64,000 nucleotides of DNA from DATARH01 sp963847345 (GTDB lineage: Bacteria; Pseudomonadota; Alphaproteobacteria; ATCC43930; CGMCC-115725), in the NCBI GenBank assembly GCA_963847345.1, contig CAWJZU010000042.1, positions 124,001-188,000 on the forward strand, given 5' to 3'. Below, piece by piece: positions 26,985 through 37,077 of this stretch. How positions within the stretch are numbered: the stretch's first letter is position 1; the number at the start of each line of letters is the position of its first letter. A model generated the notes under the pieces. It saw nothing but the letters and a program-made list of their open reading frames with translations. It was not told where the DNA came from and did no database searches. The position numbers and the translations under genes are program-made.

Positions 26985-27560
26985 TTACGCGAAGCGGAAC
27001 TCGTCGGCCGCGTCGATCAGCCATTCGGCCAGCCAGCGCGCTGCCGAGCGGCGCACGAACAGCCGGTAGACCGGCGCCGCGCTCAACTGGTCGATGATGA
27101 CCGGGAGCTTCGCGAACACCGTCTGCGCGCAGTGGCCGGGGCCGAATTCCCTTGGGTGCAGGTCGATGCCGCAGCCTTTTTGCAGCAGCGTGCGTGCTCG
27201 CGGGCCTTCAATCTCGACGATCGCGCGGCTGGCGGACAAGTTCACGACCGTCGCGTGCCGCATCGCGACCGCCCGGCGCAAGCGGCCGACCAGGTCCGGT
27301 GCAAACCCGCGCGGCGAAGTGACGAGCCATTCGTCGGGACCGAGCCATAGGGTTCGCAGCCGGCCCATGCCGGCCACCCGGTTCGGCGTCAGCGGGAGCG
27401 GCACCCCGGCGAGCCAGGCCGCGACCGGCGGCTTCACCCTGAGACCGATCTGCTCGGCGAAACGCAGCTCGGACAAGCGGACCGCGCCGCCCGGCGGTGA
27501 CCAGGGCAGGACGCCATTGAGCGGCGATTCCCGCTCCGGGCCGATGGACGGGTCAGCCAT
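26985..27560 (-). CDS. soxG: Sarcosine oxidase gamma subunit-like protein
   Basis: 191 residues. ESPLNGVLP at the N-terminus, the LWLGPDEWLVTSP block and a C-terminal FVRRSAARWLAEWLIDAADEF are typical of SoxG, the structural subunit of heterotetrameric sarcosine oxidase. ATG 27560 overlaps the soxA stop by 8 bp, so the pair is coupled. The complex normally needs SoxB (FAD/FMN) and SoxD as well, and neither is in the window, so substrate and quaternary structure are uncertain; a hairpin follows the gene. Confidence 0.87.
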   Translation of the reverse strand: MADPSIGPERESPLNGVLPWSPPGGAVRLSELRFAEQIGLRVKPPVAAWLAGVPLPLTPNRVAGMGRLRTLWLGPDEWLVTSPRGFAPDLVGRLRRAVAMRHATVVNLSASRAIVEIEGPRARTLLQKGCGIDLHPREFGPGHCAQTVFAKLPVIIDQLSAAPVYRLFVRRSAARWLAEWLIDAADEFRFA

Positions 27561-30560
27561 CCCGCCGGCTTCCGTCGGGATCGTAGAAGACAGGCGGGCA
27601 GATGCGCGCTGCGACGATGCGATCGGGCAGAGGCGCCCAGACCTTCTCGCCGTGGCGCGCCCGTCCGCCCGCGACCAGCGCCAGCGCGAAGCCGCGTCCG
27701 ATCCGCGCGCCGTAATAGCTCGACGTGACATGGCCGATCATCGGCATCGGCGGGCTGCCGCCGGGCTCGGCGACGAGCTGCGCGCCTTCCGGCAGGATTG
27801 CCGCTGGATCCTCGGGCAACAGCCCGACCAGCTGCTTGCGGTCCGCTCGCGCCGTGTCGCCGCGCTTGAGCGACCGGCGGCCCAAAAAATCTTTGTCCCA
27901 GGCGATCATGCCGCCCAGGCCAAGATCGAGCGGTGTGACCGACCCATCGGTTTCCTGGCCGATGAGGAGAAATCCCTTCTCGGCGCGCAGCACGTGCATC
28001 GATTCGGTGCCGTAGGGCGCGATGCCATAGGGCGCGCCGGCCGCCATCAGCCGTTGCCACTGCGCCGGCCCGAAATCGGAGGGCACATTGATCTCGTAGC
28101 TGAGCTCCCCCGAGAAGCTGATGCGGAAGATGCGCGCCGGAATGCCGGCGATTTCGGCGTCGCGCATCCGCATGAACGAAAACTCGGCGGTATCGAGCGC
28201 GAGGTCAGGCGCCAGCGCCTGCAGCACGTCGCGGGCGCGCGGTCCGACAAGAGTTGCATTGGCCCATTCCTCGGTCACCGAATTGCAGAAGACGTCGAGG
28301 TCGGTCCATTCGGTCTGCAGCCATTCCTCGAGCCAATCGAGCACCGGCCCGGCATTGCCGGTCGTGGTCGTCAGCAGGAAGCGGTCCGGCGCGATGCGGG
28401 TCCCGACCCCGTCGTCGAACACCATGCCGTCCTCGCGGCACATCACGCCGTAGCGGCAGGCGCCGACCGCGAGATTGTCCCAGCGGTTGATGTAGATCCG
28501 GTCGAGAAACCGCGCGGCATCCGGCCCGGATACCTCGATTTTTCCCAAGGTCGAGGCGTCGAGTAATGCCGCCCGGTCGCGCGCCGCGAGGCACTCGCGC
28601 CGCACCGCCGCCGCCATTTCCTCGCCCGGACGCGGGTAATAACGGGCACGTTTCCACTGCCCGACATCCTCGAACACCGCGCCTGCTGCGACGTGCCAGT
28701 CGTGCATCGGCGTGACCCGCACCGGGTCGGCGAGAACTCCGCGCTCGCGCCCGGCCAACAGGCCGTAGGACACCGGCGCGTAAGGCGGGCGGAACGTCGT
28801 CGGGGCCGTCGCGGTGAGGCTCTGCCCGGTGGCGGCGGCGAGCAGCGCGAGACCGGCGAGGTTGCCGGTCTTGCCCTGGTCGGTGCCCATTCCGAGGGTC
28901 GTGTAGCGCTTCAGGTGCTCGGGGACGGCATACCCTTCGCGCGCCGCCAGTACGATATCGGCGGCGGTCACGTCGTTGTGCAGATCGACAAAGGCGCGCC
29001 GCCGATTGCCGGCGGACAGCACCGGCGGGATCGGCGGTGCGGCCGCGGCCGGCTGCGTTTGACCTGCCGGCGCCGCCGCCGTCTGCCTTTCGCTGCGACC
29101 AGCCCCGAAGCCGCAAAGCGCGGCAGCCCGCAACCCCGCCGCTTCCCCCTCGGCGAGGCACGCGGAGAGGAGAAAATTGCCGTTCGCCGCGCCGGCGCAT
29201 TCGACGGCCGCATCAGCATCGTCCGGAGTCAGCGCGGCGAGATCCGGGTCCAACCGCAGCCGGCCGCGCGCCTGCGCGTAAAGCTGCACATTCGGGTTCC
29301 AGCCGCCTGAGACCGCCAGCAGGTCGCAGTCGAGCGCGGCCGCCCTCCCCCGCTGCCGGCCGGATGCCTCGGCGGGCCGCAGCCATACCCGGCGCAGCGC
29401 GGTGCGCCCCGCGGTTCCGACAACGGCATGGCCCGAATAGAGCGGGATTCCGTCCGCCAGCTGCCTCGCTGACATCGCCAGGTTCGGGCCGAGGATCGAC
29501 GATCGCCGCGACCGCGATCCCGGCCCGGACAAGCGCCGGAGCCAGCGGATACGCGCCGTCGTTGTTGACGAACAGCACCGCGCGGCGGCCCGCCGCCACC
29601 GCATAGCGATGCAGATAGGTCTCGACCGCGCCGGCCAGCATGATGCCGGGACGGTCGTTGTCGGGAAACACGAGCGGCCGCTCGATCGCCCCGGCCGCCA
29701 GCACGACGCGGCGGGCACGGATGTGCCATAGGCGCTGACGGGGCAATCCGGGGGGCGCCGCCGGCCCGAGCCGCTCGCCGATCTTTTCGGCGGCGATCAG
29801 GTAATTGTCGTCGTAACAGCCGAGCACGGTTGTTTCACGCAGCAGCCGCACTTCCGGCATCGCTTCGAGTTCAGCGACCGCGCAGCGCATCCATTCCAGG
29901 CCGTCGGCGTCGCCGATCCGCGCCGGTCGGCGCAGCAGACCGCCGCCGAATTCGGTGTCGCTGTCGGCAATGATCACGCGCGCGCCGCGCCGACCCGCCG
30001 CCAGATGCCGCCGCCAGCCCGGCCGGACCACCGCCGACCACGAGTACGTCGCAATGGTCGTGCCGCTTGTCGTAGCGCGCCGGATCGAGTTGGTCCGGCG
30101 CCCGCCCGAGGCCGGCCATGTGGCGCAGCAGCGGCTCCCAGACCGCCCTCCACAGCCACGCCGGAGCCATAAAGGTCTTGTAGTAGAACCCGGCGGGGAG
30201 CAGCGGCGCGAAGCGGTCGGCCAGCGCGGCCAGATCGAGCGCGAGACCCGGCCAGGCATGCTGGCTTTCGGCGCGGAGCCCGTCATAGAGGACGATGTCG
30301 GTCGGGCGCCGGTTCGGTTCGGCGAAGGCGCCGGTTTCGAGTTGCACGAGGGCCGACGGCTCCTCGATCCCGGCGGTCATGATGCCGCGCGGCCGGTGGT
30401 ACTTGAAGCTGCGCGCGACAACTCGCACGCCGTTCGCCAGCAGCGCCGACGCCAGCGTGTCCCCCAAATGCCCCTGATAGCGCCGCCGGTCGAAGCGGAA
30501 ATCGAGCACCCGCCCGCGCTCGATCATGCCTCCTTCCGGCAACCGAAACGGCTGCGTCAT
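27553..30560 (-). CDS. soxA: Sarcosine oxidase alpha subunit-like protein (two frame breaks)
   Basis: About 1000 residues. N-terminus MTQPFRLPEGGMIERGR then DTLASALLANGVRVVARSFK is the SoxA 2Fe-2S-like fold domain. An FAD/NAD Rossmann motif DVLVVGGGPAGLAA follows. The C-terminal third is the GcvT-like folate-binding domain (FRPPYAPVSYGLLAGRERG to YYGARIGRGFALALV), which passes the methyl carbon to tetrahydrofolate. Extra single bases near 30010 and 29497 split it into three frames. The start at ATG 30560 gives the family N-terminus. Head of a soxA-soxG pair and 89 bp downstream of the Rieske gene, with no soxB or soxD. A related demethylation of a methylated amine is likely. Confidence 0.88.
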
Positions 30561-30649
30561 CGGGCGACGCACGCACGCCACCCTGCCGCGAAACCATCGC
30601 GCCCCGAAGTCGGGAAAATTCCCGGCAGCCAGGGAATACCGCCGATGCG

Positions 30650-31540
30650 TCAGCCGTCCGCAGGCGGGGCCATCAGCGGCCAATACCAGGCGTAGAAGGC
30701 GCGGTCGAGCGGGGCTGCGTCGATCGCGTCGCCGTCGCGCAGCGCGTCGCCGATCCCGTCCGCTTCGGCCGAAGCGCCATTGCCGCGCGGCATCCGCACG
30801 ACTTCGATCTCGGTCTGTCCGGGGAATTTCGGGATGAGCCGGATCAGCGCCGCGTCGCCGTCGCGCAGTGCCACGAGACTCAACGGCCCGAGTTCGACGG
30901 CGGTATCGACACCGTCGCCAAACGCCAAACCGGGCGACGACCACAGGACCTGCCGCACGCGCTTCCAGTTGTGCGCGGCCTTGTGGCGCGTGCGGCGCGC
31001 GACCGTGCGTTCGCCGAGATCCTCGGGGATGTCGCCGAGCTCGACCGGTTCGGCCGGCGGCGGTTCGGGCGCGACCTTCGACGGATCGACCAGGATCAGC
31101 CCGCGCTCGATCCGCATCGCATAGCGCGGCAGCCGGAAGCGCGAGCGGTCGGTCATCTTCGGCTGCAGCATCGGGTCGGTCAGCCGGCCGTCGAGCGCGT
31201 AATACCAGCCGTGATACTGGCAGAACAGCCGGTCGGTGCGGCCGCTTTCCTCCTCGCAGACGCGGTAGCCGGCGTGCAGGCAGGCGTTGCGCATCGCATG
31301 CACGCACTCGGCGTTTTCGCGCACCAGCACGACCGAGCGCGAGCCGATATCGGCTCGCAGGTAATCGCCGGTCGCGGCGAGCCGGCTGGCATGATCGACC
31401 GCGAGCCATGGCTGCGTGAAGATCCGGCCCATTTCGGCCGAGAACACGTCATAAGCCTCGAAGAAATCGTCCTCGGGCGCGATATCGGCGCCCGCTTCGA
31501 TCTGTTCGCCGATCGATTTGACCGTGTCGGGGAGTTCCAT
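30650..31540 (-). CDS. Rieske [2Fe-2S] protein, short ring-hydroxylase alpha-subunit relative
   Basis: 296 residues. The Rieske site is intact: C87-x-H89 (CLH) and C107-x-x-H110 (CQYHGW). A helical N-terminal segment and RLPRYAMRIERGLILVDPS follow the pattern of Rieske non-haem oxygenases of the glycine-betaine/carnitine type. However the C-terminal part is only about 120 residues, and I cannot find the 2-His-1-Asp motif for mononuclear iron (NW at about 198 is not followed by YHxxxxH). So it may be a reductase-type electron carrier or degenerate oxygenase. ATG 31540; soxA lies directly downstream, suggesting joint work in demethylation. Confidence 0.8.
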   Translation of the reverse strand: MELPDTVKSIGEQIEAGADIAPEDDFFEAYDVFSAEMGRIFTQPWLAVDHASRLAATGDYLRADIGSRSVVLVRENAECVHAMRNACLHAGYRVCEEESGRTDRLFCQYHGWYYALDGRLTDPMLQPKMTDRSRFRLPRYAMRIERGLILVDPSKVAPEPPPAEPVELGDIPEDLGERTVARRTRHKAAHNWKRVRQVLWSSPGLAFGDGVDTAVELGPLSLVALRDGDAALIRLIPKFPGQTEIEVVRMPRGNGASAEADGIGDALRDGDAIDAAPLDRAFYAWYWPLMAPPADG

Positions 31541-31676
31541 CCCAGTCGTCCGGAATTGTGGCCGCAACCGGACAGCTATAACGGGCTTTGCCGCCGCGTT
31601 CTCATGCAAAGGCAACATGCCAAGGGAGACATGACAGGGGCGGCATGGAGGCAGGCCGGCCGCGCCTGCCGCCGGT

Positions 31677-31856
31677 TCAGTGCAGCGGCGGCATCCTGAC
31701 GAACCAGCGCAACTCGCTCTGACACAAGTCGCGCAAGGGACAGGAAGGACAGCGTTCGCCGCCACGATCGAGAAAGGCTCGGGCACAGGCCTCGCGCATC
31801 GAGCACGGCGGCGCGGCCGGCGCGGAGACGGGCATTCTGCTCGCGGTATCGGACAA
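31677..31856 (-). CDS. Small cysteine-rich protein of unknown function (59 aa)
   Basis: Too short for most gene callers. From TTG 31856, after AAAGGGGC, or from an internal ATG 31835 (52 aa). Key part: CSMREACARAFLDRGG, then CPSCPLRDLC, then SELRWFVRMPP and TGA. Five cysteines (C18, C24, C36, C39 and C45 in the 59-aa form) could bind zinc or an iron-sulfur cluster. The CPxCPLRDLC spacing looks conserved rather than random, but I cannot name a family. It is the minus-strand partner of the FNR-type box at 31953, upstream of the Rieske-sox genes. Confidence 0.6.
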   Translation of the reverse strand: MSDTASRMPVSAPAAPPCSMREACARAFLDRGGERCPSCPLRDLCQSELRWFVRMPPLH

Positions 31857-31952
31857 CTCGAAGCCCCTTTCGCTTCGGTCGGCGAGCGACTGTCGTGCCG
31901 CTCACGCGACGGACTCCATGTTTCATAATAGCCGATAATTGGCGCCGCCTCG

Positions 31953-31966
31953 TTGACCCAGATCAA
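31953..31966. promoter_or_regulatory. FNR/FixK-type binding site
   Basis: TTGACCCAGATCAA is a near-perfect TTGAY-N4-RTCAA box bound by FNR, FixK and related CRP-family regulators of low-oxygen genes. It lies about 98 bp before the flavin monooxygenase start and 97 bp before the Cys-rich gene start, so it could control either or both. Confidence 0.7.
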
Positions 31967-32064
31967 TGGAGATCGGCGCATATCGGGGTTGTCTGCCCTT
32001 TGCGGTCCGAGGGGGTACAGGCTAGGTTCGCGGCGGCCGCACCGACAAAAATGGAAGGATCGCG

Positions 32065-33273
32065 ATGTCAGTCGAGTTGCTCAGAACGTCCGAGACGAGC
32101 GTCGAGACGGATTACGTCGCCCGCGTCCGCACGCTGGCGCCGCTGATCGCCGAGGCGGCCTCGGATGTCGAGGCCGGGCGCAGGCTGGACGACGCGGTCG
32201 TCGCGGCGCTGCACGATGGCGGGTTGTTCCGCATGATGATGCCGCGCTGGCTCGGCGGCGGCGAGGCGCTCCCGTCGGAGTTCGTGCAGGTGATCGAGAC
32301 GATCGCGCGGGGCGATGCAAGCACGGCCTGGTGCCTGTCGCAGATGACGGTATGCTCGCTCGCCTCGGTCTATCTCGAACGCGAGGCGGCCCGAGAGGTG
32401 TTCGGCGGCAATCGCGCGGCGCTCGCCTGGGGTTCGACACCGGATGCGAAGGCGGTGCGCGCGCCGGGCGGCTACCGGGTCACCGGGAAGTGGGAGTTCG
32501 GCAGCGGCTGTCATCACGCGACCTGGCTCGGGGGCCATATCGCCGTCGTCGAGCCGGACGGGACGCCGGTCCGCGGCGATGACGGCGAGCCGCTCGAACG
32601 CACGATGCTGTTCCCGAAAGGGGCGGCGCGGATTGCCGATGTCTGGCGGGTGCTGGGTCTGCGCGGCACCGGCAGCGACCTCTATAGCCTCGAAGACTAT
32701 TTCATCCCCGAGGAGCACACGATCACGTCGCTGTTCCGGTGGCCCGATGCGCCGCGGCTGAAGCTCCCGGTGCCGTACCGCTTCGGCGGCAGCAGCCTCT
32801 ATGCGTCCGGCTTTGCTTGCGTCGCGCTCGGCAATGCCAGGGGCATGCTCGACGGGTTTATCGAATTGTCGAAGCGCAAGGTGCCGCGCTGGGGAAAGAA
32901 CCCGCTCGCCGACAACATGATCGTGCAGGTCGCGGTGGCCGAATGCGACACCAAGCTCGAAAGCGCGCGGGTCTATCTCGTCCAGAACCTGCGCGACGTC
33001 GAGGCGGAAGCGCTGCGGCGGCAGGACGGGCCGACCATGGACGAGCGGATGAAGATCCGCGCCGCCGGCACCTATGCGCTGCGGCTCGCGACCGGGGTCG
33101 TCAACCAGCTTTACGAGATGGCCGGCACGACCGCGATCTTCGACGGCAACCCGTTCGAGCGCCGCTTCCGCGACGCCCACACGATCTCGCAGCACGCCCA
33201 AGGCCGCATCAGCCACATGGAAACGGTCGGCAAACACCTGCTCGGCATCGAGCAGGTGCCGCGGTTTGTGTAA
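32065..33273 (+). CDS. Acyl-CoA dehydrogenase-fold flavin monooxygenase (HsaA/DszC-like)
   Basis: 402 residues. The fold is that of acyl-CoA dehydrogenases, but the N-terminus (RTLAPLIAEAASDVEAGRRL), GGLFRMMMPRWLGGGE and the GYRVTGKWEFGSGCHHATW block are those of group D two-component monooxygenases (HsaA, DszC, HpaB relatives). These use reduced flavin and O2 to hydroxylate phenols or similar; a flavin reductase partner is not nearby. C-terminal AGTTAIFDGNPFERRFRDAH is also typical. ATG 32065 follows AAAATGGAAGGATCGCG. A possible FNR-type site lies upstream. Confidence 0.88.
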   Translation: MSVELLRTSETSVETDYVARVRTLAPLIAEAASDVEAGRRLDDAVVAALHDGGLFRMMMPRWLGGGEALPSEFVQVIETIARGDASTAWCLSQMTVCSLASVYLEREAAREVFGGNRAALAWGSTPDAKAVRAPGGYRVTGKWEFGSGCHHATWLGGHIAVVEPDGTPVRGDDGEPLERTMLFPKGAARIADVWRVLGLRGTGSDLYSLEDYFIPEEHTITSLFRWPDAPRLKLPVPYRFGGSSLYASGFACVALGNARGMLDGFIELSKRKVPRWGKNPLADNMIVQVAVAECDTKLESARVYLVQNLRDVEAEALRRQDGPTMDERMKIRAAGTYALRLATGVVNQLYEMAGTTAIFDGNPFERRFRDAHTISQHAQGRISHMETVGKHLLGIEQVPRFV

Positions 33274-33401
33274 CGCGATAGCGTTCGTAATGCATACCGA
33301 AACCGCATGAGCGAGGGCTGGAAGTTGATCGCCGACGCCATGCTCTCTCGGAGGCTCCAGACACCATCAAGGTGCCGTGCGATCAGCTCGTTGCCAGACG
33401 C

Positions 33402-34349
33402 GAAAAAATCTTCGTCGAGTTTCCTCGAATATAGATGTTTCGTCAATACGGGCGCCGACGTTGTGTCGAAGCATCAACCCAGATAGTTATTGACCATCGG
33501 ATCAATACGATGTCTTCAATGGGTGGACGCTCTGCAAACGCTTGTGCTGGCTGACGTAAAGTAGGACGTGGTTACAAATACGCCTTTGTTTGCCTTGGCT
33601 GCACCAGGCGTGACCACATGAACGCGCGAAATTTCACGGTTCGCTTAAGCAGCAGTTTGCAGCGTCGCATATTTCTTCGACGCTGAATATAGACGGCGAT
33701 CCAACCCGGAGTCAGTCTTGGTCGATAACAGCACATCGAAAGAATTACCGCCGTCTCCGCGATGCGGCTGAAATAAACACCTGACCATGCTCCTTCGCGC
33801 GATCCGCCGTATCCCATCGAGAGCAGCAGCGTGACAATGAGTTTTTCGAAAAACGCAGATGGTAATGCTATTACTCTGTCCAGCAATTCCTTCTTGAGTG
33901 TCTCCTCGATCTGCTTCATCGTGGAGCGGAGCCAATTCGTCTGGCGTTGCGGAATTCAATTCAATCTCGATATCACCGGGGAGCGGTGTCTCGATGCTTC
34001 CTGGTGTTCGGCGACGGAACTCGACAAATTCCGGGTACTGTTGGAGGAAGGGATTGTCAATTCGATATGGCTTTGCGCGTAACACGTCTAGGCCACGGTC
34101 AGTTATCTTGAATCTTCCTCGCTGCGTCGCTTCCAACAACTTGGCTTGAACTAGATAGCCTCTCGCCCAGTGAACACGATTATCGAATGTGCCCTGACGA
34201 CCACTCGGAAGGAGTTGGCGGCGCTCATCCTCTGTGAGGTGAAATTCGTCCGCCAAGTTTTCGATAACATCCCGGATGCGATGTTCGCTTCCATCTGCCG
34301 CGGCTTTCAGCACCGGCAGCATAAGGGTTTGATAATCAGGAATCGCCAT
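33402..34349 (-). pseudogene. mrr: Decayed Mrr-type restriction endonuclease
   Basis: ATG 34349 opens MAIPDYQTLMLPVLKAAADG, the N-terminal Mrr winged-helix domain, intact through EFHLTEDERRQLLPSGRQGTF to EFVEFRRRTPGS. The catalytic domain is then scattered over three frames: ELLDRVIALPSAFFEKLIV, MGYGGSREG, remnants of the D-x(n)-ExK region without the usual QAK, KGVFVTTSYFTSAS and finally RKLDEDFF near 33402. Several stops and at least four shifts, and apparently lost or changed residues around the nuclease core, go beyond the single-base errors seen elsewhere. Mrr cuts methylated DNA; this copy should be inactive. AT-richer than its neighbours. Confidence 0.75.
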
Positions 34350-34372
34350 CGGCGTCAGAATTGCACAAAGGT

Positions 34373-35989
34373 TCAGGCCGCCAGCTTCTGCCGTGCGGCG
34401 GCGCGGATCATCGCGGCGCCTTTTTCGGCGATCATGATCGTCGGGGCGTTGGTGTTGGTCGAGGTCATGGCCGGCATCACCGAGGCGTCGATGACCCTGA
34501 GGCCGTCGAGCCCGTGCACGCGCAATTCGCTGTCGACCACCGCCATCGCGTGATCGCCCATCATGCAGCTGCAGCTCGCGTGGTACACGGTGCCGCCGTT
34601 CTGGCGGGCGTAGTCGAGCAGTTCGTCGTCGCTCTGCACGTCCGGTCCCGGCATTTTTTCGCGGACGACGTACTTCGCCAGGGCCGGCGCGGCGAACAGC
34701 TGGCGCACGAATTTAAGCCCGCCGACCATCGCGCGCCGGTCGGTCTCCTCGGACAGATAGCGTGGATTGATCGCCGGCTGGTCGTGCGGGTCCGGGCTCT
34801 GCGCCAGTACATAGCCGCGCGACAGCGGCCGCATCTGAAACGGCCCGCCGGTGATGCCGGGAACGTCGTCGAGCTGGCGAATGAGGCCCGGTTTGTAGCT
34901 CGCCGGGGCGAACACGACCTGCACATCCGGGGTCGCCGATTCCTCCAGCACCTTCGCCGAGGCGGCGCACAGCGAGGCGCTGAAGGTCAGCATTCCGCCG
35001 CCGCGCAGCGCATAGCGCCACAGCTCGCGGGCGAACGGCAGACCGCGACCGCGCTCGTTCAATGTCTCGATGCCGCGCACCTCGGCCGACATGCGGGCGA
35101 TGTAATGGTCCTGGAAATTGTGGCCGACCCCGGGCAGCGCGTGGCGCACCTGGATGCCGGCCTTCGCCAGATCCTCGGGTCGGCCGATGCCGGATAATTG
35201 CAGCAGGTGCGGCGAGCCGACCGCACCAGCCGCCAGGATGACCTCGCGGGTCGCATCGACGATCTCGACCCTTCCGCCGCGCGACATCACGATGCCAGTT
35301 GCCCGGCTGCCGGCAAAGGTCAGCCGGTGGACTAGCGCGTTCGTGACGATCTGCAGATTGCCGCGCTTCGCGGCCGGTTTCAGATAGGTCTGCGCGGCGC
35401 TGGCGCGACGACGGCCGCCGCGGGTCTGCTGGCACCAGCCGATGCTCGGGCCGGCGCCGGACGGCAGGTGGTTGACGTCCTCGCGGTATTCGAGACCGAG
35501 TTCCTGCGCCGCCTCGATGATTGCCTGACAGGCGGCCGGGCGTTCGCCCATCGGCGAGGTCGTCAGGAAACCGGCGTTGCCGTGGTGCTCACTGTGCTCG
35601 CCCTGCCAGCGCTCGGCCTGCTTGAAATAGGGCAAGACGTCGTCCCAGCCCCAGCCGCGATTGCCGAGCTGCGCCCAGTGATCGAAATCCTCGGGCTGGC
35701 CGCGGATGTAGATCAGCCCGTTGATCGACGACGAGCCGCCAAGCACCCGCCCCCGCGGATACGGGATCGCCCGCCCGGCGGTGCCGGGATCGGGCTCGGC
35801 CTTGAACCCCCAGGTCAGAGTCGGGTGGTCGAGCAGTTTCATAAAGCCGACCGGGACGTGGATCAGCGGATTCCAGTCGCGCCCGCCGGCCTCGATCAGG
35901 ATGACCCGCACCGACGGGTCCTCGGTCAGCCGGTTGGCCAGGACACACCCGGCCGAGCCGGCGCCGACGATCACGTAATCTGCTTGCAT
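34373..35989 (-). CDS. GMC-family FAD oxidoreductase (choline/alcohol dehydrogenase-like)
   Basis: 538 residues. The N-terminal FAD site is YVIVGAGSAGCVLANRL; GRVLGGSSSINGLIYIRG is the GMC signature 1 and AGAVGSPHLLQLSGIG signature 2. The catalytic region has TVYHASCSCMMGD with the His and DASVMPAMTSTNTNAPTIMI near the end. It oxidises primary alcohols such as choline or long-chain or aromatic alcohols; the substrate is unclear without betB or transport genes nearby. ATG 35989; the upstream in-frame extension to 36118 is not family-like. No frame break. Confidence 0.93.
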   Translation of the reverse strand: MQADYVIVGAGSAGCVLANRLTEDPSVRVILIEAGGRDWNPLIHVPVGFMKLLDHPTLTWGFKAEPDPGTAGRAIPYPRGRVLGGSSSINGLIYIRGQPEDFDHWAQLGNRGWGWDDVLPYFKQAERWQGEHSEHHGNAGFLTTSPMGERPAACQAIIEAAQELGLEYREDVNHLPSGAGPSIGWCQQTRGGRRRASAAQTYLKPAAKRGNLQIVTNALVHRLTFAGSRATGIVMSRGGRVEIVDATREVILAAGAVGSPHLLQLSGIGRPEDLAKAGIQVRHALPGVGHNFQDHYIARMSAEVRGIETLNERGRGLPFARELWRYALRGGGMLTFSASLCAASAKVLEESATPDVQVVFAPASYKPGLIRQLDDVPGITGGPFQMRPLSRGYVLAQSPDPHDQPAINPRYLSEETDRRAMVGGLKFVRQLFAAPALAKYVVREKMPGPDVQSDDELLDYARQNGGTVYHASCSCMMGDHAMAVVDSELRVHGLDGLRVIDASVMPAMTSTNTNAPTIMIAEKGAAMIRAAARQKLAA

Positions 35990-36128
35990 GCCGTTCCCCT
36001 CTCCGCCCCCATGGACCACCCAGCCGGCGTGGGCGGCCGACATCCGTCGTGTGCTTGCGGCGAAGGACCGCCGTCCGCCGGCCAGCATGCCGGCGAGACC
36101 CCAGCGGTCCAATCGCACTGGAGGCCCG

Positions 36129-37077
36129 TCAGCGCACCGCGTGGCCCATGAACTTGGCCGGGATCGGCTCGCCCCAGGGGCCGTTCAGCTCGTGCCTTCC
36201 GACCAGATTGGGCGGGATGCTGGCGTTGAGCACGTCGGTATCGGCCCAGTGCTCGTGCACCCGGCCCCACGGATCGCCCCAGTAATCGAACACCTGGCTG
36301 CCGAGCGAATGGCGGCCGATGCCCCAAAAATGCTCGTAGCCCTTCGACCTTCATGTGCTCGTGGCCGATCATGATGTCGTCGATATCGGCCGCCTCGTAG
36401 GACAGGTGATTGAGGCCCGACTTGTCGCCGCGGATGCAGAAGAAGGCGTGGTGATCGACATAGTCGTCGCCGCGGTCGAGCCGGTTGAACGAGCCGACGA
36501 CGTTGTCCTTGCTGTCGGCATAGACGTCGTCCGAGCAGCGGAAGCCGAGCGTCTCGCGGTACCAGCCGAGCATCTTCTCGAAATTGGTCGTCATCAGGAC
36601 GAAATGGCCGAACCGCTTGATGTGCGACGGGCCGCGCTCGACGCCTTTGTAATAGAGCGCGTTGCGCCGCTGCGTCTTGTCCTCGCCGGTATTGACTGGC
36701 GGCCGCGCCAGCGAAATTTTCGGCAGTTGCTGCATCCCATGGATGACTTCGATCTGGTAGCCGTCCGGGTCGGTCAGGCGCACGCGGTTGCCGCCGCCGG
36801 GCTCGTCGATGGTCTCGACCGGCGAGGCACCCTCGACGCGGGACAGCTTTTCGAGATCTTCCATGCTGCCGGCATGGAAGGCGATCCCGACGAATTTGGG
36901 CTCGCCGAGTTCGGTGACGTGCAGGTGGTGCGCCGGATCGGTGCCGCGCATATAGAGCGCGTTCTTCGTGCGGTCGGCGCGCACCATGCCGAACGCGGTC
37001 AGGAATTCCTCCTGCTTGTCGAGATCGGGCGAGCGCAGCCGCCCAAAGGCGAGATCGACGGCTCTGATGACGGGCAT
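36129..37077 (-). CDS. VOC-family extradiol dioxygenase-like protein (one frame break)
   Basis: Two VOC modules (about 1-130 and 160-310). LGEPKFVGIAFHAGSMEDL and VRLTDPDGYQIEVIHG belong to the first; FGHFVLMTTNFEKMLGWYR and HHAFFCIRGDKSGLNHLSYE to the second. One extra base near 36348 shifts to GYEHFWGIGRHSLGSQVFDY, GRVHEHWADTD and the end GHAVR. The histidines in FGHF, and the late region with YWGDPWG, match catechol 2,3-dioxygenase-type metal sites, so ring cleavage is plausible. ATG 37077. Rebuilt length about 316. Confidence 0.83.
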
